Assembly (NCBI RefSeq): GCF_001651865.1
Contig: NZ_LPUX01000053.1
Coordinates: 1,116,001 to 1,180,000 of the forward strand
DNA length: 64,000 nt
Direction: 5' to 3'
DNA from: Sinorhizobium glycinis
Lineage (GTDB): Bacteria; Pseudomonadota; Alphaproteobacteria; Rhizobiales; Rhizobiaceae
How positions within the stretch are numbered: position 1 is the first letter of the stretch; each line of letters begins with the position of its first letter. Shown piece by piece: positions 18,895 to 28,319 of the stretch. Under the pieces are notes generated by a model that was given only the letters and a program-made list of their open reading frames with translations, did not search any database and was not told where the DNA came from. The translations under genes and the position numbers were made by a program.

Positions 18895-20079
18895 ATGATC
18901 CAGACGGCCACGCTCTCGACGATCGGTGACGGCATGGACCCCGGCTTCGGGGTCTATGTCCATTGGCCGTTCTGCGCGGCCAAATGCCCCTATTGCGACT
19001 TCAACAGCCATGTCCGCCACCAGCCGGTGGACCAGCCGCGCTTCGTCGCCGCCTTCCTTGAGGAAATCGCGGCGGCGCGGGCACTGTCCGGCCCCAGAAC
19101 CGTCACCAGCATCTTCATGGGCGGCGGCACGCCGTCGCTGATGGAGCCGGCGACGGTCGCTGCGATCCTCGACGGCATCGCGCGGCACTGGCATGTGCCG
19201 GATGGCATCGAGATCACCATGGAGGCCAATCCCTCGAGCGTCGAGGCGACGCGCTTCCACGGTTACCGGGCGGCCGGCGTCAACCGCGTCTCGCTCGGCG
19301 TCCAGGCCCTGAACGACCGCGACCTCAAGTTCCTCGGCCGGCTGCACAATGTCGAGGATGCGCTGAAGGCGGTGCGGCTGGCCCGCGAGATCTTCCCGCG
19401 CATGTCCTTCGATCTGATCTATGCTCGCCCGAACCAGACGGTCGCGGAATGGGAGCGCGAGCTGAAGCAAGCGGTCTCCTATGCCGTCGACCACCTCTCG
19501 CTCTACCAGCTCACCATCGAGGAAGGGACGCCCTTCTTCGGTCTGCACAAGGCAGGCAAGCTGATCGTGCCGGACGGGGAGCAATCGGCCGTGCTCTACG
19601 AGGCGACGCAGGAGATCACCGCGGCGATCGGCATGCCGGCCTACGAGGTTTCCAACCACGCTCGCCCGGGGGCCGAAAGTCGGCACAACCTCACCTATTG
19701 GCGCTATGGCGACTATGCGGGCATCGGCCCCGGCGCCCACGGGCGGCTGACCGTCGGCCCTGGCAAGATCGCGACCGCAACGGAACGCAACCCGGAGGCA
19801 TGGCTGCGCCTCGTCGAGGAGCATGGCGACGGCATCACCGAACGGGAATCGCTCGATCTCGAAGCCCAAGCCGACGAATTGCTGCTGATGGGCTTGAGGC
19901 TCCGGGAAGGCGTCGACCTCGCCCGCTGGCAGACGCTCTCCGGCCGCGATCCGGATCCCGAGCGCGAACAGTTCCTGATCGAGCACGGCTTCATCGAACG
20001 GCTCGGCAATTCACGCCTGCGCTGCACGCCGGCCGGCATGCTGATCCTTGACGCGGTGGTGGCCGATTTGGCTTGCTGA
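18895..20079 (+). CDS. hemW: Radical SAM family heme chaperone HemW
   Basis: Binds heme and delivers it to respiratory enzymes; historically annotated as oxygen-independent coproporphyrinogen III oxidase. The 394-residue product has the radical SAM cluster motif with Cys27, Cys31 and Cys34 (WPFCAAKCPYCDF), the GGGTPSL motif, and the C-terminal HemN domain. Only one upstream Cys pattern without the extra CxxxCxxCxC cysteine of true HemN supports HemW. An internal ATG at 18937 is a possible alternative start. Confidence 0.92.
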   Translation: MIQTATLSTIGDGMDPGFGVYVHWPFCAAKCPYCDFNSHVRHQPVDQPRFVAAFLEEIAAARALSGPRTVTSIFMGGGTPSLMEPATVAAILDGIARHWHVPDGIEITMEANPSSVEATRFHGYRAAGVNRVSLGVQALNDRDLKFLGRLHNVEDALKAVRLAREIFPRMSFDLIYARPNQTVAEWERELKQAVSYAVDHLSLYQLTIEEGTPFFGLHKAGKLIVPDGEQSAVLYEATQEITAAIGMPAYEVSNHARPGAESRHNLTYWRYGDYAGIGPGAHGRLTVGPGKIATATERNPEAWLRLVEEHGDGITERESLDLEAQADELLLMGLRLREGVDLARWQTLSGRDPDPEREQFLIEHGFIERLGNSRLRCTPAGMLILDAVVADLAC

Positions 20080-20121
20080 AGGAATTGGAGCAGTACCGAG
20101 CCAGCGCGCTTTGAGGCGATT

Positions 20122-20249
20122 GCCCCTCTCCTCGGGTTTAACCCGAGGACTTAGCCCTCTCCCCGCAAGCGGGGAGAGGGGACTGCAGGGCGCGGCATAC
20201 CCCTTCGCCCCGCTTGCGGGGAGAAGGTGCCGGCAGGCGGATGAGGGGC
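20122..20249 (+). repeat. RIME-like palindromic element, copy 1
   Basis: About 128 bases made of three hairpins. These are CTCGGGTTTAACCCGAG, CTCTCCCCGCAAGCGGGGAGAG, and CTTCGCCCCGCTTGCGGGGAGAAGG, followed by GTGCCGGCAGGCGGATGAGGGGC. The same structure recurs six more times in this window. It lies between convergent hemW and the SnoaL-VOC gene and could fold in RNA from either side. The layout of two large palindromes matches the described rhizobial RIME elements. Confidence 0.88.
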
Positions 20250-20256
20250 CGAGCGC

Positions 20257-21117
20257 TCAACCCTTCTTCACCGGCGACACAATTCCCCAGGTGATGCCGA
20301 ACGGGTCGCGCAACTGGCCGTAATAATCGCCCCAGAAGGCGATCTCCAGCGGCATCGTCACCTCCGCCCCCGCCGCCACCGCCCGCTCCCACCAGGAATG
20401 GGCGTCGTCGACGATGAGATGCAGGACGAAACCCTCCGGCGGCTTCCAGGGAAAGCCGAACTCCGGGAAGGGATCGTTCAGCATCAGCGCACCGCCGTTG
20501 ATCGTCAGGTGGCAATGGATGAGGCGCTTGCCGTCCTCGGCATATTTGCGGTCCTCCTCCTTGGCACCAAAGGCGCGGGCATAGAATTTGGCGGTTGCGT
20601 CCGCGTCCTCGACGTTGAGGTAGGCGATGACGCCGGCCATCGGCGGATGCGAGGGCGCGTTCCAGTCTACCTGCGAGGCGGGGTCGAGATCGATCGCCGC
20701 CTTGAAGCTCCCGTCCATATAGAAGGGGACGGACTCATGAAGGTGAGCGATCTTCCATCCTTTGTCGGTGCGCGTCAGGCCGAACGTCTGCCGGTACCAG
20801 AGCGATACCTTCGCCCCGTCCTGCTTTTCGCCGGAGAGATGCGCCAGCGCCGTGGCGAAGGCGACGTCATCGCCGGATGAAATGTCGAGGTCCTGAAACC
20901 GGTAGCCGAGCGCACCCTTCCAGGTCGCAAACCACTGCTCAAGCCCCTCGGCGCCGGTGTCCGAGGCCTTCAGCGGCGGCGCCAGCGAAAATACGAGGCA
21001 ATCCTCCGCGCCGTGGGAAAGGACGCGGCCCGTATCCTTTTCCCGCATGGCCTCAGCCCAGTCTTCGATCGCCGCCCGAATCTCCGCGGCGTTTGCGCTC
21101 CTCTCGGCGGTGGACAT
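20257..21117 (-). CDS. SnoaL-like / VOC domain fusion protein
   Basis: 286 residues with two domains. The N-terminal part (about 5-135) is a SnoaL/NTF2-like fold typical of ketosteroid-isomerase-like proteins; the C-terminal part (about 150-286) is a VOC/PhnB-like glyoxalase domain (VIAYLNVEDADATAKFYARAFG and LRDPFGITWGI). The start is ATG 21117 with GGAGGG upstream. It follows the AHSA1 gene by 13 bases and is the last gene of the sigma-factor module, so it is probably a target or effector of that regulon. The reaction is unknown. Confidence 0.85.
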   Translation of the reverse strand: MSTAERSANAAEIRAAIEDWAEAMREKDTGRVLSHGAEDCLVFSLAPPLKASDTGAEGLEQWFATWKGALGYRFQDLDISSGDDVAFATALAHLSGEKQDGAKVSLWYRQTFGLTRTDKGWKIAHLHESVPFYMDGSFKAAIDLDPASQVDWNAPSHPPMAGVIAYLNVEDADATAKFYARAFGAKEEDRKYAEDGKRLIHCHLTINGGALMLNDPFPEFGFPWKPPEGFVLHLIVDDAHSWWERAVAAGAEVTMPLEIAFWGDYYGQLRDPFGITWGIVSPVKKG

Positions 21118-21130
21118 GATTACCCTCCTC

Positions 21131-21607
21131 TCAGAATTTTGCGACGAGTGCCGCGAGCTGGTCGGCGCATTGGCCCCAGCCTTCGTGAAAGCCCATCTTC
21201 TCATGCGCCTCGCGATCAGCAACGCTCCAGTGACGGGCACGGGCCGTGTAGCGGGTCTTGCCGCCCTCGTCCTCGAAGGTGAGAATGGCCGTCATGAACG
21301 GCTTCTCGGACGGCTTCCAGGCTTCCGTATAGGCATCCGTGACAACGATCTTCTCGTTTGGCACGACCTCCAGATAAACGCCCTGATTGGGATAGAGCTC
21401 GCCCTCCGGCGAGCGCATGACAAAACGGTTCGTACCCCCGGGCCTGACATCGAGCTCCGCTTCGGTGATCGTCCACGGCATGGGCGCGAACCATTGCTTC
21501 AGCAGCTCAGGATCCGTGAAGGCGCGATAGACCTTTTCGGGCGGTGCATCGATCAGGCGGATCAGAACCAGTTCGCGGTCGTTGGCGGGGTCGGTTGCTG
21601 CGGTCAT
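21131..21607 (-). CDS. AHSA1/SRPBCC family protein
   Basis: Small hydrophobic-ligand-binding START-like fold, 158 residues. It shows DAPPEKVYRAFTDPELLKQWFAP near the N-terminus, the GGTNRFVM turn, and the C-terminal GFHEGWGQCADQL helix typical of the polyketide-cyclase/AHSA1 group. The ATG at 21607 has AAGGA upstream; a TTG two codons earlier is less likely. Such proteins are common companions of ECF sigma factors with YCII proteins. The ligand is unknown. Confidence 0.88.
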   Translation of the reverse strand: MTAATDPANDRELVLIRLIDAPPEKVYRAFTDPELLKQWFAPMPWTITEAELDVRPGGTNRFVMRSPEGELYPNQGVYLEVVPNEKIVVTDAYTEAWKPSEKPFMTAILTFEDEGGKTRYTARARHWSVADREAHEKMGFHEGWGQCADQLAALVAKF

Positions 21608-21681
21608 GTGCAATTCCTTCTTGGCAGGTTCGAACCTAGGACGACCGGGGAGATCGGATTCCGACAGCAGCCCATAACTTT

Positions 21682-22956
21682 TTATCGTTGTCGTTGGACG
21701 AACCCCGAAGCGTCTACATCACCCGCAAGGTGATCGAGCTGCTTGCGGATATAGGCCGCCTCCGACGCATTGGTGGCGAGCGCGATCGCCCGGTCGAAGG
21801 CGACGCGCGCCTCGCGCACCCGGCCCATCTGCTTGAGCAGGCCGCCGCGCAGGCCGTGAAAATAGAAATAACCGGAGAGCCTGTCGGCCAGCGGCTCGAC
21901 CAGCGCAAGTGCGGCCTCCGGCCCCTCGCGCTTCGAGACGGCCACCGCCCGGTTGAGGGTTACGACCGGCGACGGCTGCAGGCGCTCGAGCGCCCGGTAT
22001 AGCAGGTCGATCTCCTCCCAATCCGTCTGTTCCGGCCGTTCGGCGCGCGCATGCAACGCCGCAACCGCGGCCTGGATCTGGTAGGGACCGGGGCGACGGT
22101 GGCGCATCGCCTTGTCGATCATCGCCAGCGCCTCGGCGATCATCGGCCGGCTCCACAGCTGCCGGTCCTGGTCTTCGAGCAGGACAATGGCGCCATGGGC
22201 GTCGAAGCGGGCTCTGGCGCGAGAATGCTGGAGGAGCAGAAGCGCCGTCAGCCCCATTATCTCCGGCTCGGCCGGAAACAGCCGCAAGAGCAGCCGGGAC
22301 AGCCGGATCGCCTCGTCGCAGAGATCGGCGGAGACCCCATCCGGCCCGTTCATCGCCGAATAGCCCTCGTTGAAGACGAGGTAGATCATCGTCGCGACAG
22401 CCGCCAGCCGCTCGGCACGATCAGTCGCATCCGGCGTTTCGAACGGGATGCCGGCCGCCGCGACCCGGGCCTTGGCGCGGGTGATGCGCTGTTCCATCGC
22501 CGCCTCGCCGACGAGGAAGGCACGGGCGATCTGCTTGACGGAAAGACCGGACACGATCCGGAGCGCCAGGGCGATCTGCTGGGTCGCCGGCAGGACCGGA
22601 TTGCTGCAGACGAAGAGCAGCCTCAGTATATCGTCGCGGTAGTGCGCCCCGTCCAGGCGGTCGGCAAGCTCGCTTTCCCGGTCCTCGACGTCGGAGAGCA
22701 GCTCTTCCGGCGGCAGCGCCGTCTCGCGCGACTGCCGCCGCACCCGGTCGATACCGCTGTTGCGGCCGACGAGGATCAGCCAGGCGGTCGGGTCGCGCGG
22801 CGGCCCGTTTGTCGGCCAGGTCTTCAAGGCCCGGATGCAAGCCTCCTGGAACGCTTCCTCCGCGAGATCGAGATTGCGGAAATAGCGCAGCAGAGCGCCC
22901 ATAGCCCGCGGCCGCGCCGAAACCAGGGCAAGGTCGATCCAGGCCGTGTCGGTCAT
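21682..22956 (-). CDS. ECF RNA polymerase sigma factor with TPR-like C-terminal extension (ECF42-like)
   Basis: 424 residues, far longer than a minimal ECF sigma factor. Region 2 lies at about 15-80 (LRYFRNLDLAEEAFQEACIRAL and PTAWLILVGRNSGIDRVRR), region 4 at about 125-165 (SGLSVKQIARAFLVGEAAM). A helical TPR-like extension with the DUF6596 motif (IYLVFNEGYSAMNGPDGVSADLCDEAIRL) follows. Published ECF42 factors have this architecture, lack an anti-sigma factor and are encoded beside DGPF/YCII proteins, exactly as here; their C-terminal extension is important for activity. It overlaps the YCII gene by four bases. Confidence 0.9.
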   Translation of the reverse strand: MTDTAWIDLALVSARPRAMGALLRYFRNLDLAEEAFQEACIRALKTWPTNGPPRDPTAWLILVGRNSGIDRVRRQSRETALPPEELLSDVEDRESELADRLDGAHYRDDILRLLFVCSNPVLPATQQIALALRIVSGLSVKQIARAFLVGEAAMEQRITRAKARVAAAGIPFETPDATDRAERLAAVATMIYLVFNEGYSAMNGPDGVSADLCDEAIRLSRLLLRLFPAEPEIMGLTALLLLQHSRARARFDAHGAIVLLEDQDRQLWSRPMIAEALAMIDKAMRHRRPGPYQIQAAVAALHARAERPEQTDWEEIDLLYRALERLQPSPVVTLNRAVAVSKREGPEAALALVEPLADRLSGYFYFHGLRGGLLKQMGRVREARVAFDRAIALATNASEAAYIRKQLDHLAGDVDASGFVQRQR

Positions 22957-23327
22957 GGGGCAAGCTCACCTGGCTTATAGAGGGAAAGGGGGCGGATCTC
23001 GTAGGAGCCGGCAGCCGGGTTGGCGCCACTCAGCTCACGGGCAAATTCGAGCGCCTCGTCGAGCGATGTGCAATCGATCAGATAAAAACCGAGCAGTTGC
23101 TCCTTGGTTTCGGCAAAGGGGCCGTCGATGACGACGGTCTCGCCGGGCCTGTGGCGCAATGTCGTGGCGGCGGTAGTCGGCAGGAGCCGCGCCACGGGGC
23201 CGAGCTTGCCGGCCTCGACATATTTGCGCTGGACGGAGGTCAGATCACGCATGACCTTGTCATCCTGCTCCTTGGTCCAGGCGCTGGTGACGTCTTCCGA
23301 ATTGTAGCAAAGCACCGCGTAAAGCAT
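22953..23327 (-). CDS. YCII/DGPF domain-containing protein
   Basis: 124 residues of the YCII-related fold with the diagnostic DGPFAETKEQLLGFYLI motif (about 69-85). The function is unproven; these proteins accompany ECF42 sigma factors in many bacteria and may sense or process a small molecule. GGGAGAG precedes the ATG. The gene is first in the operon and overlaps the sigma gene by ATGA, so the two are made together. Confidence 0.9.
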   Translation of the reverse strand: MLYAVLCYNSEDVTSAWTKEQDDKVMRDLTSVQRKYVEAGKLGPVARLLPTTAATTLRHRPGETVVIDGPFAETKEQLLGFYLIDCTSLDEALEFARELSGANPAAGSYEIRPLSLYKPGELAP

Positions 23328-23440
23328 GAGACCTCTCCCGCTTCAATCAAAAGGACGAATGACGAAAGAGATAGCCGACAAGCGAGGCGAAAAAAATACC
23401 GGGGCACGCGAGGCCCAAGCGCACCCTCGGTGCTGACCAA

Positions 23441-23466
23441 CGAGAAAAGCCCGGCGAAGCCGGGCC
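23441..23466 (-). terminator. Rho-independent terminator of dnaA
   Basis: On the minus strand GCCCGGC pairs with GCCGGGC around a TTC loop, followed by TTTTCTCG. It starts about 27 bases after the dnaA stop codon. The stem sequence is nearly the same as the one after rpsT. Confidence 0.85.
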
Positions 23467-23492
23467 TTTCGTAAGTACGGGCTTACCTATTC

Positions 23493-25016
23493 CTATTCAT
23501 TGATCAATCGCTTCAGCAATTCAATCTCGTGGCTGAGCTTCGTGTCGCCGGCGATCAGTTCCTCGATCTTGCGCACCGCGTGCAGCACGGTCGTGTGGTC
23601 GCGACCGCCGAAGCGGCGGCCGATTTCCGGAAAGGACCGCGGCGTCAGCGTCTTCGACAGATACATGGCGATCTGCCGCGGCTTGACGATGACGCGCGTG
23701 CGGCGGTTCGAGACCAGTTCCTGGCGCGAGACATTGTAGTGCTTGGCGACGATGCGCTGGATGTCCTCGATGCGGACGCGGCGCGGCTCACCGGCATTGA
23801 CGAGATGGCCGAGGAGTTCGTCGACGCGCTCGATCGACAGCTGCGGCTCGAAGGAGCGGCGGAAAAGGAGCTGGTTGAAGGCCCCTTCCAGCTCGCGGCC
23901 GCTGGCGGTGACGTTGCGCGCCACATGGCTCAGGATATCCTGCGGAATGTCGAGCGACCCGTCGTCCTGGCGGGCCGCTTCGAGGCGGCGCTTCAGCATT
24001 TCGAGGCGCATATCGTAGTCAGGCCCCTCCATCTCGATCGCCACGCCGCCCTGCAGGCGCGAGCGAACGCGGCTGTCAAGCGATTCCAGCTCCCAGGGGG
24101 CCCGGTCCGCCGCCACGACCACCTGCTTGGCCGAGTCGAGCAGCATGTTCAGGAGATGGCAGAATTCATGCTGGATCGACTTGCCCTGCAGGAACTGCAT
24201 GTCGTCGATGACGAGAAGATCGATGTTGCGCAGCGATTCCTTCAACGACAGCGCGTCGTTGTCACGGATGGCGGTGGCGAAACGCCACATGAAATATTCC
24301 GCCGTCAGGTAGACGACACGCGGCGCCCGGGCGCTTTGCAGGGCAGCGAGCGCGATCGCCTGCAGGAGATGCGTCTTGCCGAGACCTACACTGGAATGGA
24401 TGAACAGCGGATTGAAGCGCACGGCACCGGCGCCGGCCTCCGCAATCGTGCGCGCGGCGGCAAGCGCCACGCGGTTGGACGAGCCCTCGACGAAGCTCTC
24501 GAAATTGTAGCGCTGGTCGAGCGGCGAGCCGAACAGCGGCGCCTGTGCCGGCTTTGCGGCGGCTGCGACCGTGGCAGCGGCAGCGGCAACGGGCTGTGGT
24601 GCGGCTGCGCGGCGGACCGGGGCAGCCGGAGCCGTTTCGGCTGCAGCAGGCACTGCCTCTTCATGCACCGCCGGGCGCTGGCCACGGGTCGCGGTACGGA
24701 CGAGAATCTCCACCTTCAGGATCTCACCGTCTTCCTGCTGGAAAAGATTGGTTATCAGATCGAGATAGCGGTTGTTGATCCAGGACTTCAGAAACGTCGT
24801 GGGCACCGACAGGCGCACGACGCTTTTCGATACCGAATGGAGCTTGAGACGCCCGAACCAGCTGGCGAAGACATCCGGACCGACCTGGGCTTTTAGACGC
24901 GCACTTACCCGATCGAAAAGTGCGTCATGCCGCATGTCGTGTTTTTCCCCCGCCGCCTGAGACTGATTGCTTCCGGCCTGAAAACCTTCAGACGCCGTCG
25001 CCAAATTCATCTGCAT
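23493..25016 (-). CDS. dnaA: Chromosomal replication initiator protein DnaA
   Basis: AAA+ ATPase that opens the origin. The 507-residue product has domain I (about 28-95, [13 protein letters not shown]), an Ala/Pro-rich domain II linker, Walker [12 protein letters not shown], Walker [11 protein letters not shown], the sensor and arginine-finger region, and the domain IV DnaA box-binding signature [16 protein letters not shown]. The ATG at 25016 has GGAAGG upstream; an in-frame codon at 25037 is unlikely. As in other rhizobia, dnaN and recF do not follow, and no array of DnaA boxes is visible, so this is not the origin. The gene has its own terminator. Confidence 0.97.
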   Translation of the reverse strand: MQMNLATASEGFQAGSNQSQAAGEKHDMRHDALFDRVSARLKAQVGPDVFASWFGRLKLHSVSKSVVRLSVPTTFLKSWINNRYLDLITNLFQQEDGEILKVEILVRTATRGQRPAVHEEAVPAAAETAPAAPVRRAAAPQPVAAAAATVAAAAKPAQAPLFGSPLDQRYNFESFVEGSSNRVALAAARTIAEAGAGAVRFNPLFIHSSVGLGKTHLLQAIALAALQSARAPRVVYLTAEYFMWRFATAIRDNDALSLKESLRNIDLLVIDDMQFLQGKSIQHEFCHLLNMLLDSAKQVVVAADRAPWELESLDSRVRSRLQGGVAIEMEGPDYDMRLEMLKRRLEAARQDDGSLDIPQDILSHVARNVTASGRELEGAFNQLLFRRSFEPQLSIERVDELLGHLVNAGEPRRVRIEDIQRIVAKHYNVSRQELVSNRRTRVIVKPRQIAMYLSKTLTPRSFPEIGRRFGGRDHTTVLHAVRKIEELIAGDTKLSHEIELLKRLINE

Positions 25017-25889
25017 GTTGCCGCCTTCCAATATCATTTTCCGATGCCGTCATCCCTGCCGGCCTCATCTCTTATGCCCATCGGCCACGGCTGCCTTCAA
25101 AGCCATGCCGCCCCCGACGGGCGCCCTGTCGCAGCGAAACCAGGCTCCTCATATCCCGCCTCGCTGCGCGCTGCGCTCATCCGCTCGCCTCGTTCAAGCG
25201 AATGTCCCCTCGCGCCTAGTCCTAGCGATTCCGTGTGGCTGTTTTCAAGCCATCCGGACCTAACCCAATGTGACTACACCGCACCCTCGTACGAAGCGGG
25301 CAGCCGAGGCCTCCTTCCTTCTAGAACGCACACCAACACAGAACCGGTGGGCACATACGCACCACAATCAAAAGGCGAAATGTCCTCGTACCGTGACGAA
25401 GGCTCGTCCGGCTTAACCATCTCGACTTGTCTGATTGAGCGACGTGGTGTTACCCCGCCACAGGAAACAGAAAGCCCGAAGCCATCCCCTTGAAATGACC
25501 CCAAAACCTCCTTGATACAGATGTAGTCCGTGTCCCCTGTGGAAGTCATTTAGGCAGGATCGGTCGCCAAGATCAATGGCGATTTTTACCGCTCCTTAAG
25601 CGCTGCCGGTTGACTCTCGGGCCGCGTTTTGCATGCGCTATTTCGAGTCCCGCAAGAATCGCTTTTGAATCAAGGGTTTTGATTTTTGCCAGCATGTTTA
25701 GCTGGCGAAAAAGAAAAAAAATAAAAAATCTCTTGACTCACTTCGCGCCGAATATCCCGACGCGCAGCGACGCAATCCCGGCGAGAACCTCTTACAAACC
25801 GTTGAAATTACTCAATCATTTGTGTCACGCCAATGACATGATCGCCGTCCGGGCAGGTTAACCATGACGATGGCAGAATTATGAATCCG
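25017..25889 (-). promoter_or_regulatory. Long dnaA upstream region
   Basis: About 870 bases without a convincing gene between rpsT and dnaA. It holds an AT-rich stretch with A-runs (25681-25733) and a hairpin GCCAGC-N7-GCTGGC (25688-25706). Two copies of TTAACCAT, a CtrA-type half site, lie at 25413-25420 and 25858-25865, along with the GANTC cluster listed separately. The dnaA promoter must lie here, but I cannot place its -35 and -10 boxes with confidence. A 91-codon minus-strand frame at 25274-25549 has no family features. Confidence 0.6.
25612..25739. promoter_or_regulatory. Cluster of five GANTC (CcrM methylation) sites upstream of dnaA
   Basis: GANTC occurs at 25612, 25645, 25656, 25667 and 25735, five times in 128 bases. 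Only one more (25227) is found in the remaining 595 bases towards dnaA, and one (25883) next to the rpsT terminator. CcrM methylates GANTC in alphaproteobacteria, and methylation state controls dnaA transcription in Caulobacter. The cluster is thus a plausible cell-cycle control region. Confidence 0.6.
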
Positions 25890-25917
25890 AAAAGCCCGGC
25901 GCACGCGCCGGGCTTTT
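25890..25917 (-). terminator. Rho-independent terminator of rpsT
   Basis: A perfect 12-base-pair stem with a CACG loop, AAAAGCCCGGCG paired with CGCCGGGCTTTT. Read on the minus strand it follows the rpsT stop by about 26 bases and ends in TTTTC. The symmetric A and T runs would let it work in both directions. Confidence 0.9.
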
Positions 25918-25943
25918 CATCATTTGCTTATTATTTAGCCGGG

Positions 25944-26210
25944 TTAGGCCGAAAGGGCCTTCACGCGCTGCGCCAGGCGGGACACTTTGCGCGATGCCGT
26001 ATTGGCATGCAGCACGCCCTTGGTGGCGGCACGCATCAGCTCAGGCTGTGCTGCCTTCAGGGCGGCGGCGGCGGCTGCCTGATCGCCGGAAGCGATCGCC
26101 TCTTCAACCTGGCGGACGAAGGTGCGGACGCGCGAACGACGAGCCTTGTTCACTGCGGTACGGCGTGCGATCTTGCGGGTCGCCTTTTTCGCCGAAGTTG
26201 TATTGGCCAT
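25944..26210 (-). CDS. rpsT: 30S ribosomal protein S20
   Basis: Primary-binding small subunit protein, 88 residues, rich in Lys, Arg and Ala. The start [17 protein letters not shown] is typical of alphaproteobacterial S20, and the ATG at 26210 is preceded by GAGAGG. The frame is open for 18 more codons upstream but those are non-coding in character. It stands alone, with a strong terminator behind it and dnaA beyond. Confidence 0.97.
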   Translation of the reverse strand: MANTTSAKKATRKIARRTAVNKARRSRVRTFVRQVEEAIASGDQAAAAAALKAAQPELMRAATKGVLHANTASRKVSRLAQRVKALSA

Positions 26211-26400
26211 TGATGCCTCTCTTCGAAAACTGACATGAACTCCGCCTTCGCCGTGCCGGGTCACTGCGACCTGTCATCCAAGCAATTCGGGAGCAGTATC
26301 GGAAAGCCATGCGAGATGGCGTTTCAAACTGAGGGCGGCGTATAGCGGGAAAGCGCCTGCGCGTCAACGCGCATTTTGCGAAATCCCGCGCCTTCCGGAT

Positions 26401-27174
26401 TCACCTGTGCTTGAATTCCGCCTTGCGCTTCGCCACGAAGGCGGCCATCCCCTCCTTCTGGTCCTCGGTGGCGAAAAGCGCCTGGAACAGCCGCCGTTCG
26501 AAACGCAGCCCCTCGGCAAGCGTCACTTCCAGCGAGCGGTTGACCGCTTCCTTGGCCATCACTACCGCCGTAAGCGCGAAGGAGGCGATCTTCTCGGCGG
26601 CGGCGAGCGCCTCTTCCATCAATCTGTCGGGCGTGACGACGCGGGCCACGAGGCCGGCCCGCTCCGCCTCTGCCGCGTCCATCATGCGGCCGGTGAGGAT
26701 CAGATCCATCGCCTTCGCCTTGCCGACGGCCCGCGTCAGGCGTTGCGACCCGCCCATTCCGGGGATGACGCCGAGGGTGATTTCCGGTTGGCCGAATTTG
26801 GCCGTCTCCGATGCGATGATGAAGTCGCACATCATGGCGAGTTCGCAGCCGCCGCCAAGCGCAAAGCCGGAAACCGCCGCAATCATCGGCTTGCGGGCGC
26901 CGGCGACGTGCTCCCAACCGCCGAGAAAGTCGCCGAGGTAGCTGTCGACGAAATCGAGCGACTGCATTTCCTTGATGTCGGCTCCGGCCGCGAATGCCTT
27001 TTCCGAGCCGGTAATGACGATCGCGCCGACCCCCTTGTCCGCATCGAAGGCTTTCAGCGCCGCATCAAGCTCGCGCATCAGCGTCGAATTCAGCGCGTTC
27101 AGCGCCTGCGGCCGATTGAGGGTGATCAGGCCGACCCGCCCGCGCGTCTCGACCAGCAGCGTCTCGTAGTTCAT
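26401..27174 (-). CDS. Enoyl-CoA hydratase
   Basis: Crotonase-fold enzyme, 257 residues, hydrating 2-enoyl-CoA in fatty acid beta-oxidation or related pathways. Oxyanion-hole motifs are AAGADIKEM and [16 protein letters not shown]. Both catalytic glutamates are present: one in the [11 protein letters not shown] helix and one in [20 protein letters not shown]. In S. meliloti the equivalent gene is called fadB1 (from memory). The start is the ATG at 27174 with GAGGAGAC upstream; the frame runs open into mutM but without coding character. It follows mutM by 73 bases. Confidence 0.93.
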   Translation of the reverse strand: MNYETLLVETRGRVGLITLNRPQALNALNSTLMRELDAALKAFDADKGVGAIVITGSEKAFAAGADIKEMQSLDFVDSYLGDFLGGWEHVAGARKPMIAAVSGFALGGGCELAMMCDFIIASETAKFGQPEITLGVIPGMGGSQRLTRAVGKAKAMDLILTGRMMDAAEAERAGLVARVVTPDRLMEEALAAAEKIASFALTAVVMAKEAVNRSLEVTLAEGLRFERRLFQALFATEDQKEGMAAFVAKRKAEFKHR

Positions 27175-27247
27175 TGTCGTCTCCTCCACCTTCGATCTCG
27201 ATTCCGGCAAGCGGCACGCGGGCGGAAGCCGCACATGCCCCCTGCCC

Positions 27248-28138
27248 CTATTTCTGGCAGCGCGGGCAATGGAAGGTCGAACGCCCCGCCTGAACCATGC
27301 GGGCGACCGTACCGCCGCAGCCCGGCTTACGGCAAGCCTCGCCCTCCCGGTCATAGACGGAGAAGGCGTGCTGGAAATAGCCGAGGCTGCCATCCGCCTG
27401 GATATGGTCCTTGAGCGACGAACCGCCTGCCGCGATCGCGTCGGCAATCACCGCCCGGATCGCCTCCACAAGCGAGAACAAGGCTCGTTTCGGACGAGCG
27501 CGCTTGTCGATCAGCGTTCCGGCGGCCCTGTTCGGCGAAAGACCCGATCGCCACAGCGCCTCGCACACATAGATATTACCGAGTCCGGCGATCGTCCTCT
27601 GGTCGAGGAGCGCCGTCTTCAGCGGCTGCGACTTTCCGTTGAACCGGGCGGCGAGATAAGCGGCGTCGAGGGCGTTGCCCGTCGGCTCCTCGCCAAGGTC
27701 GCGGAAGAAGGCGTGCTCGGCAATCGAGTCGCGCCGCGCCAGATCCATGAAGCCGAAGCGCCGCGGATCGTTGTAAATGACGCGCGTCTGGCCGGACGCT
27801 CCGTGGAGATGGAAGACCACATGGTCGTGCTTTTCGTCCTTGCCGCGCGGATGATGGAATTCGCCGGGCGCCGCCGGCTCCGCGCCGGCTGCGATGCGGA
27901 ACGACCCGGACATGCCGAGATGCGCGACGATCACGTCGCCGCCCTCGAGGTCGATCATCAGATATTTGGCGCGACGGGAGAGCGCGAGAATGCGGCGGCC
28001 CGAGACGGCGGCGGCGAAATTGTCGGGAAAGGGAAAGCGGAGGTCCGGCCGGCGCAATTCGGCGCGCACCAGCAGCGCCCCCTCCATCGTCGGCGCCAAT
28101 CCGCGTTTGACCGTCTCGACCTCAGGCAATTCCGGCAT
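27248..28138 (-). CDS. mutM: Formamidopyrimidine-DNA glycosylase (Fpg)
   Basis: Bifunctional glycosylase/AP lyase removing 8-oxoguanine and FapyG. The 296-residue protein starts with PELPEVETV after Met, giving the catalytic Pro2 and Glu3. It has the H2TH motif, [13 protein letters not shown], and a C-terminal zinc finger (CRKPGCGG...FHCPRCQK). All four zinc cysteines are present. It diverges from ubiE, with which it shares a 180-base intergenic region. Confidence 0.97.
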   Translation of the reverse strand: MPELPEVETVKRGLAPTMEGALLVRAELRRPDLRFPFPDNFAAAVSGRRILALSRRAKYLMIDLEGGDVIVAHLGMSGSFRIAAGAEPAAPGEFHHPRGKDEKHDHVVFHLHGASGQTRVIYNDPRRFGFMDLARRDSIAEHAFFRDLGEEPTGNALDAAYLAARFNGKSQPLKTALLDQRTIAGLGNIYVCEALWRSGLSPNRAAGTLIDKRARPKRALFSLVEAIRAVIADAIAAGGSSLKDHIQADGSLGYFQHAFSVYDREGEACRKPGCGGTVARMVQAGRSTFHCPRCQK

Positions 28139-28319
28139 CGGCCGTCTTCCTTCATTCTTTATTCATGCCATCCGCCCGCATCGCGAGCGCGCCATTCCCA
28201 TGGCATGATGGATATCCTATAGGACGCGCTATGTCGCAGCGACATCCCGCGGCTGAGATAGCGCGGGCGGGATGATTTCGCTATGGTGCCGGCAAAATTC
28301 GTTGAAGTGGAGTTTTCGG

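Noticed and set aside
25274-25549. 91-codon minus-strand frame upstream of dnaA
   Set aside because: No ribosome site or family signal, and its composition is unlike neighbouring genes.
25017-25889. Chromosomal replication origin beside dnaA
   Set aside because: No array of DnaA boxes (TTATNCACA) is visible and the origin of Rhizobiaceae is elsewhere; the AT-rich, GANTC-rich part is better read as a dnaA control region.
26401-27447. 348-residue enoyl-CoA hydratase with long N-terminal extension
   Set aside because: The first 91 codons overlap mutM and are basic, low-complexity; the ATG at 27174 has GAGGAG upstream.
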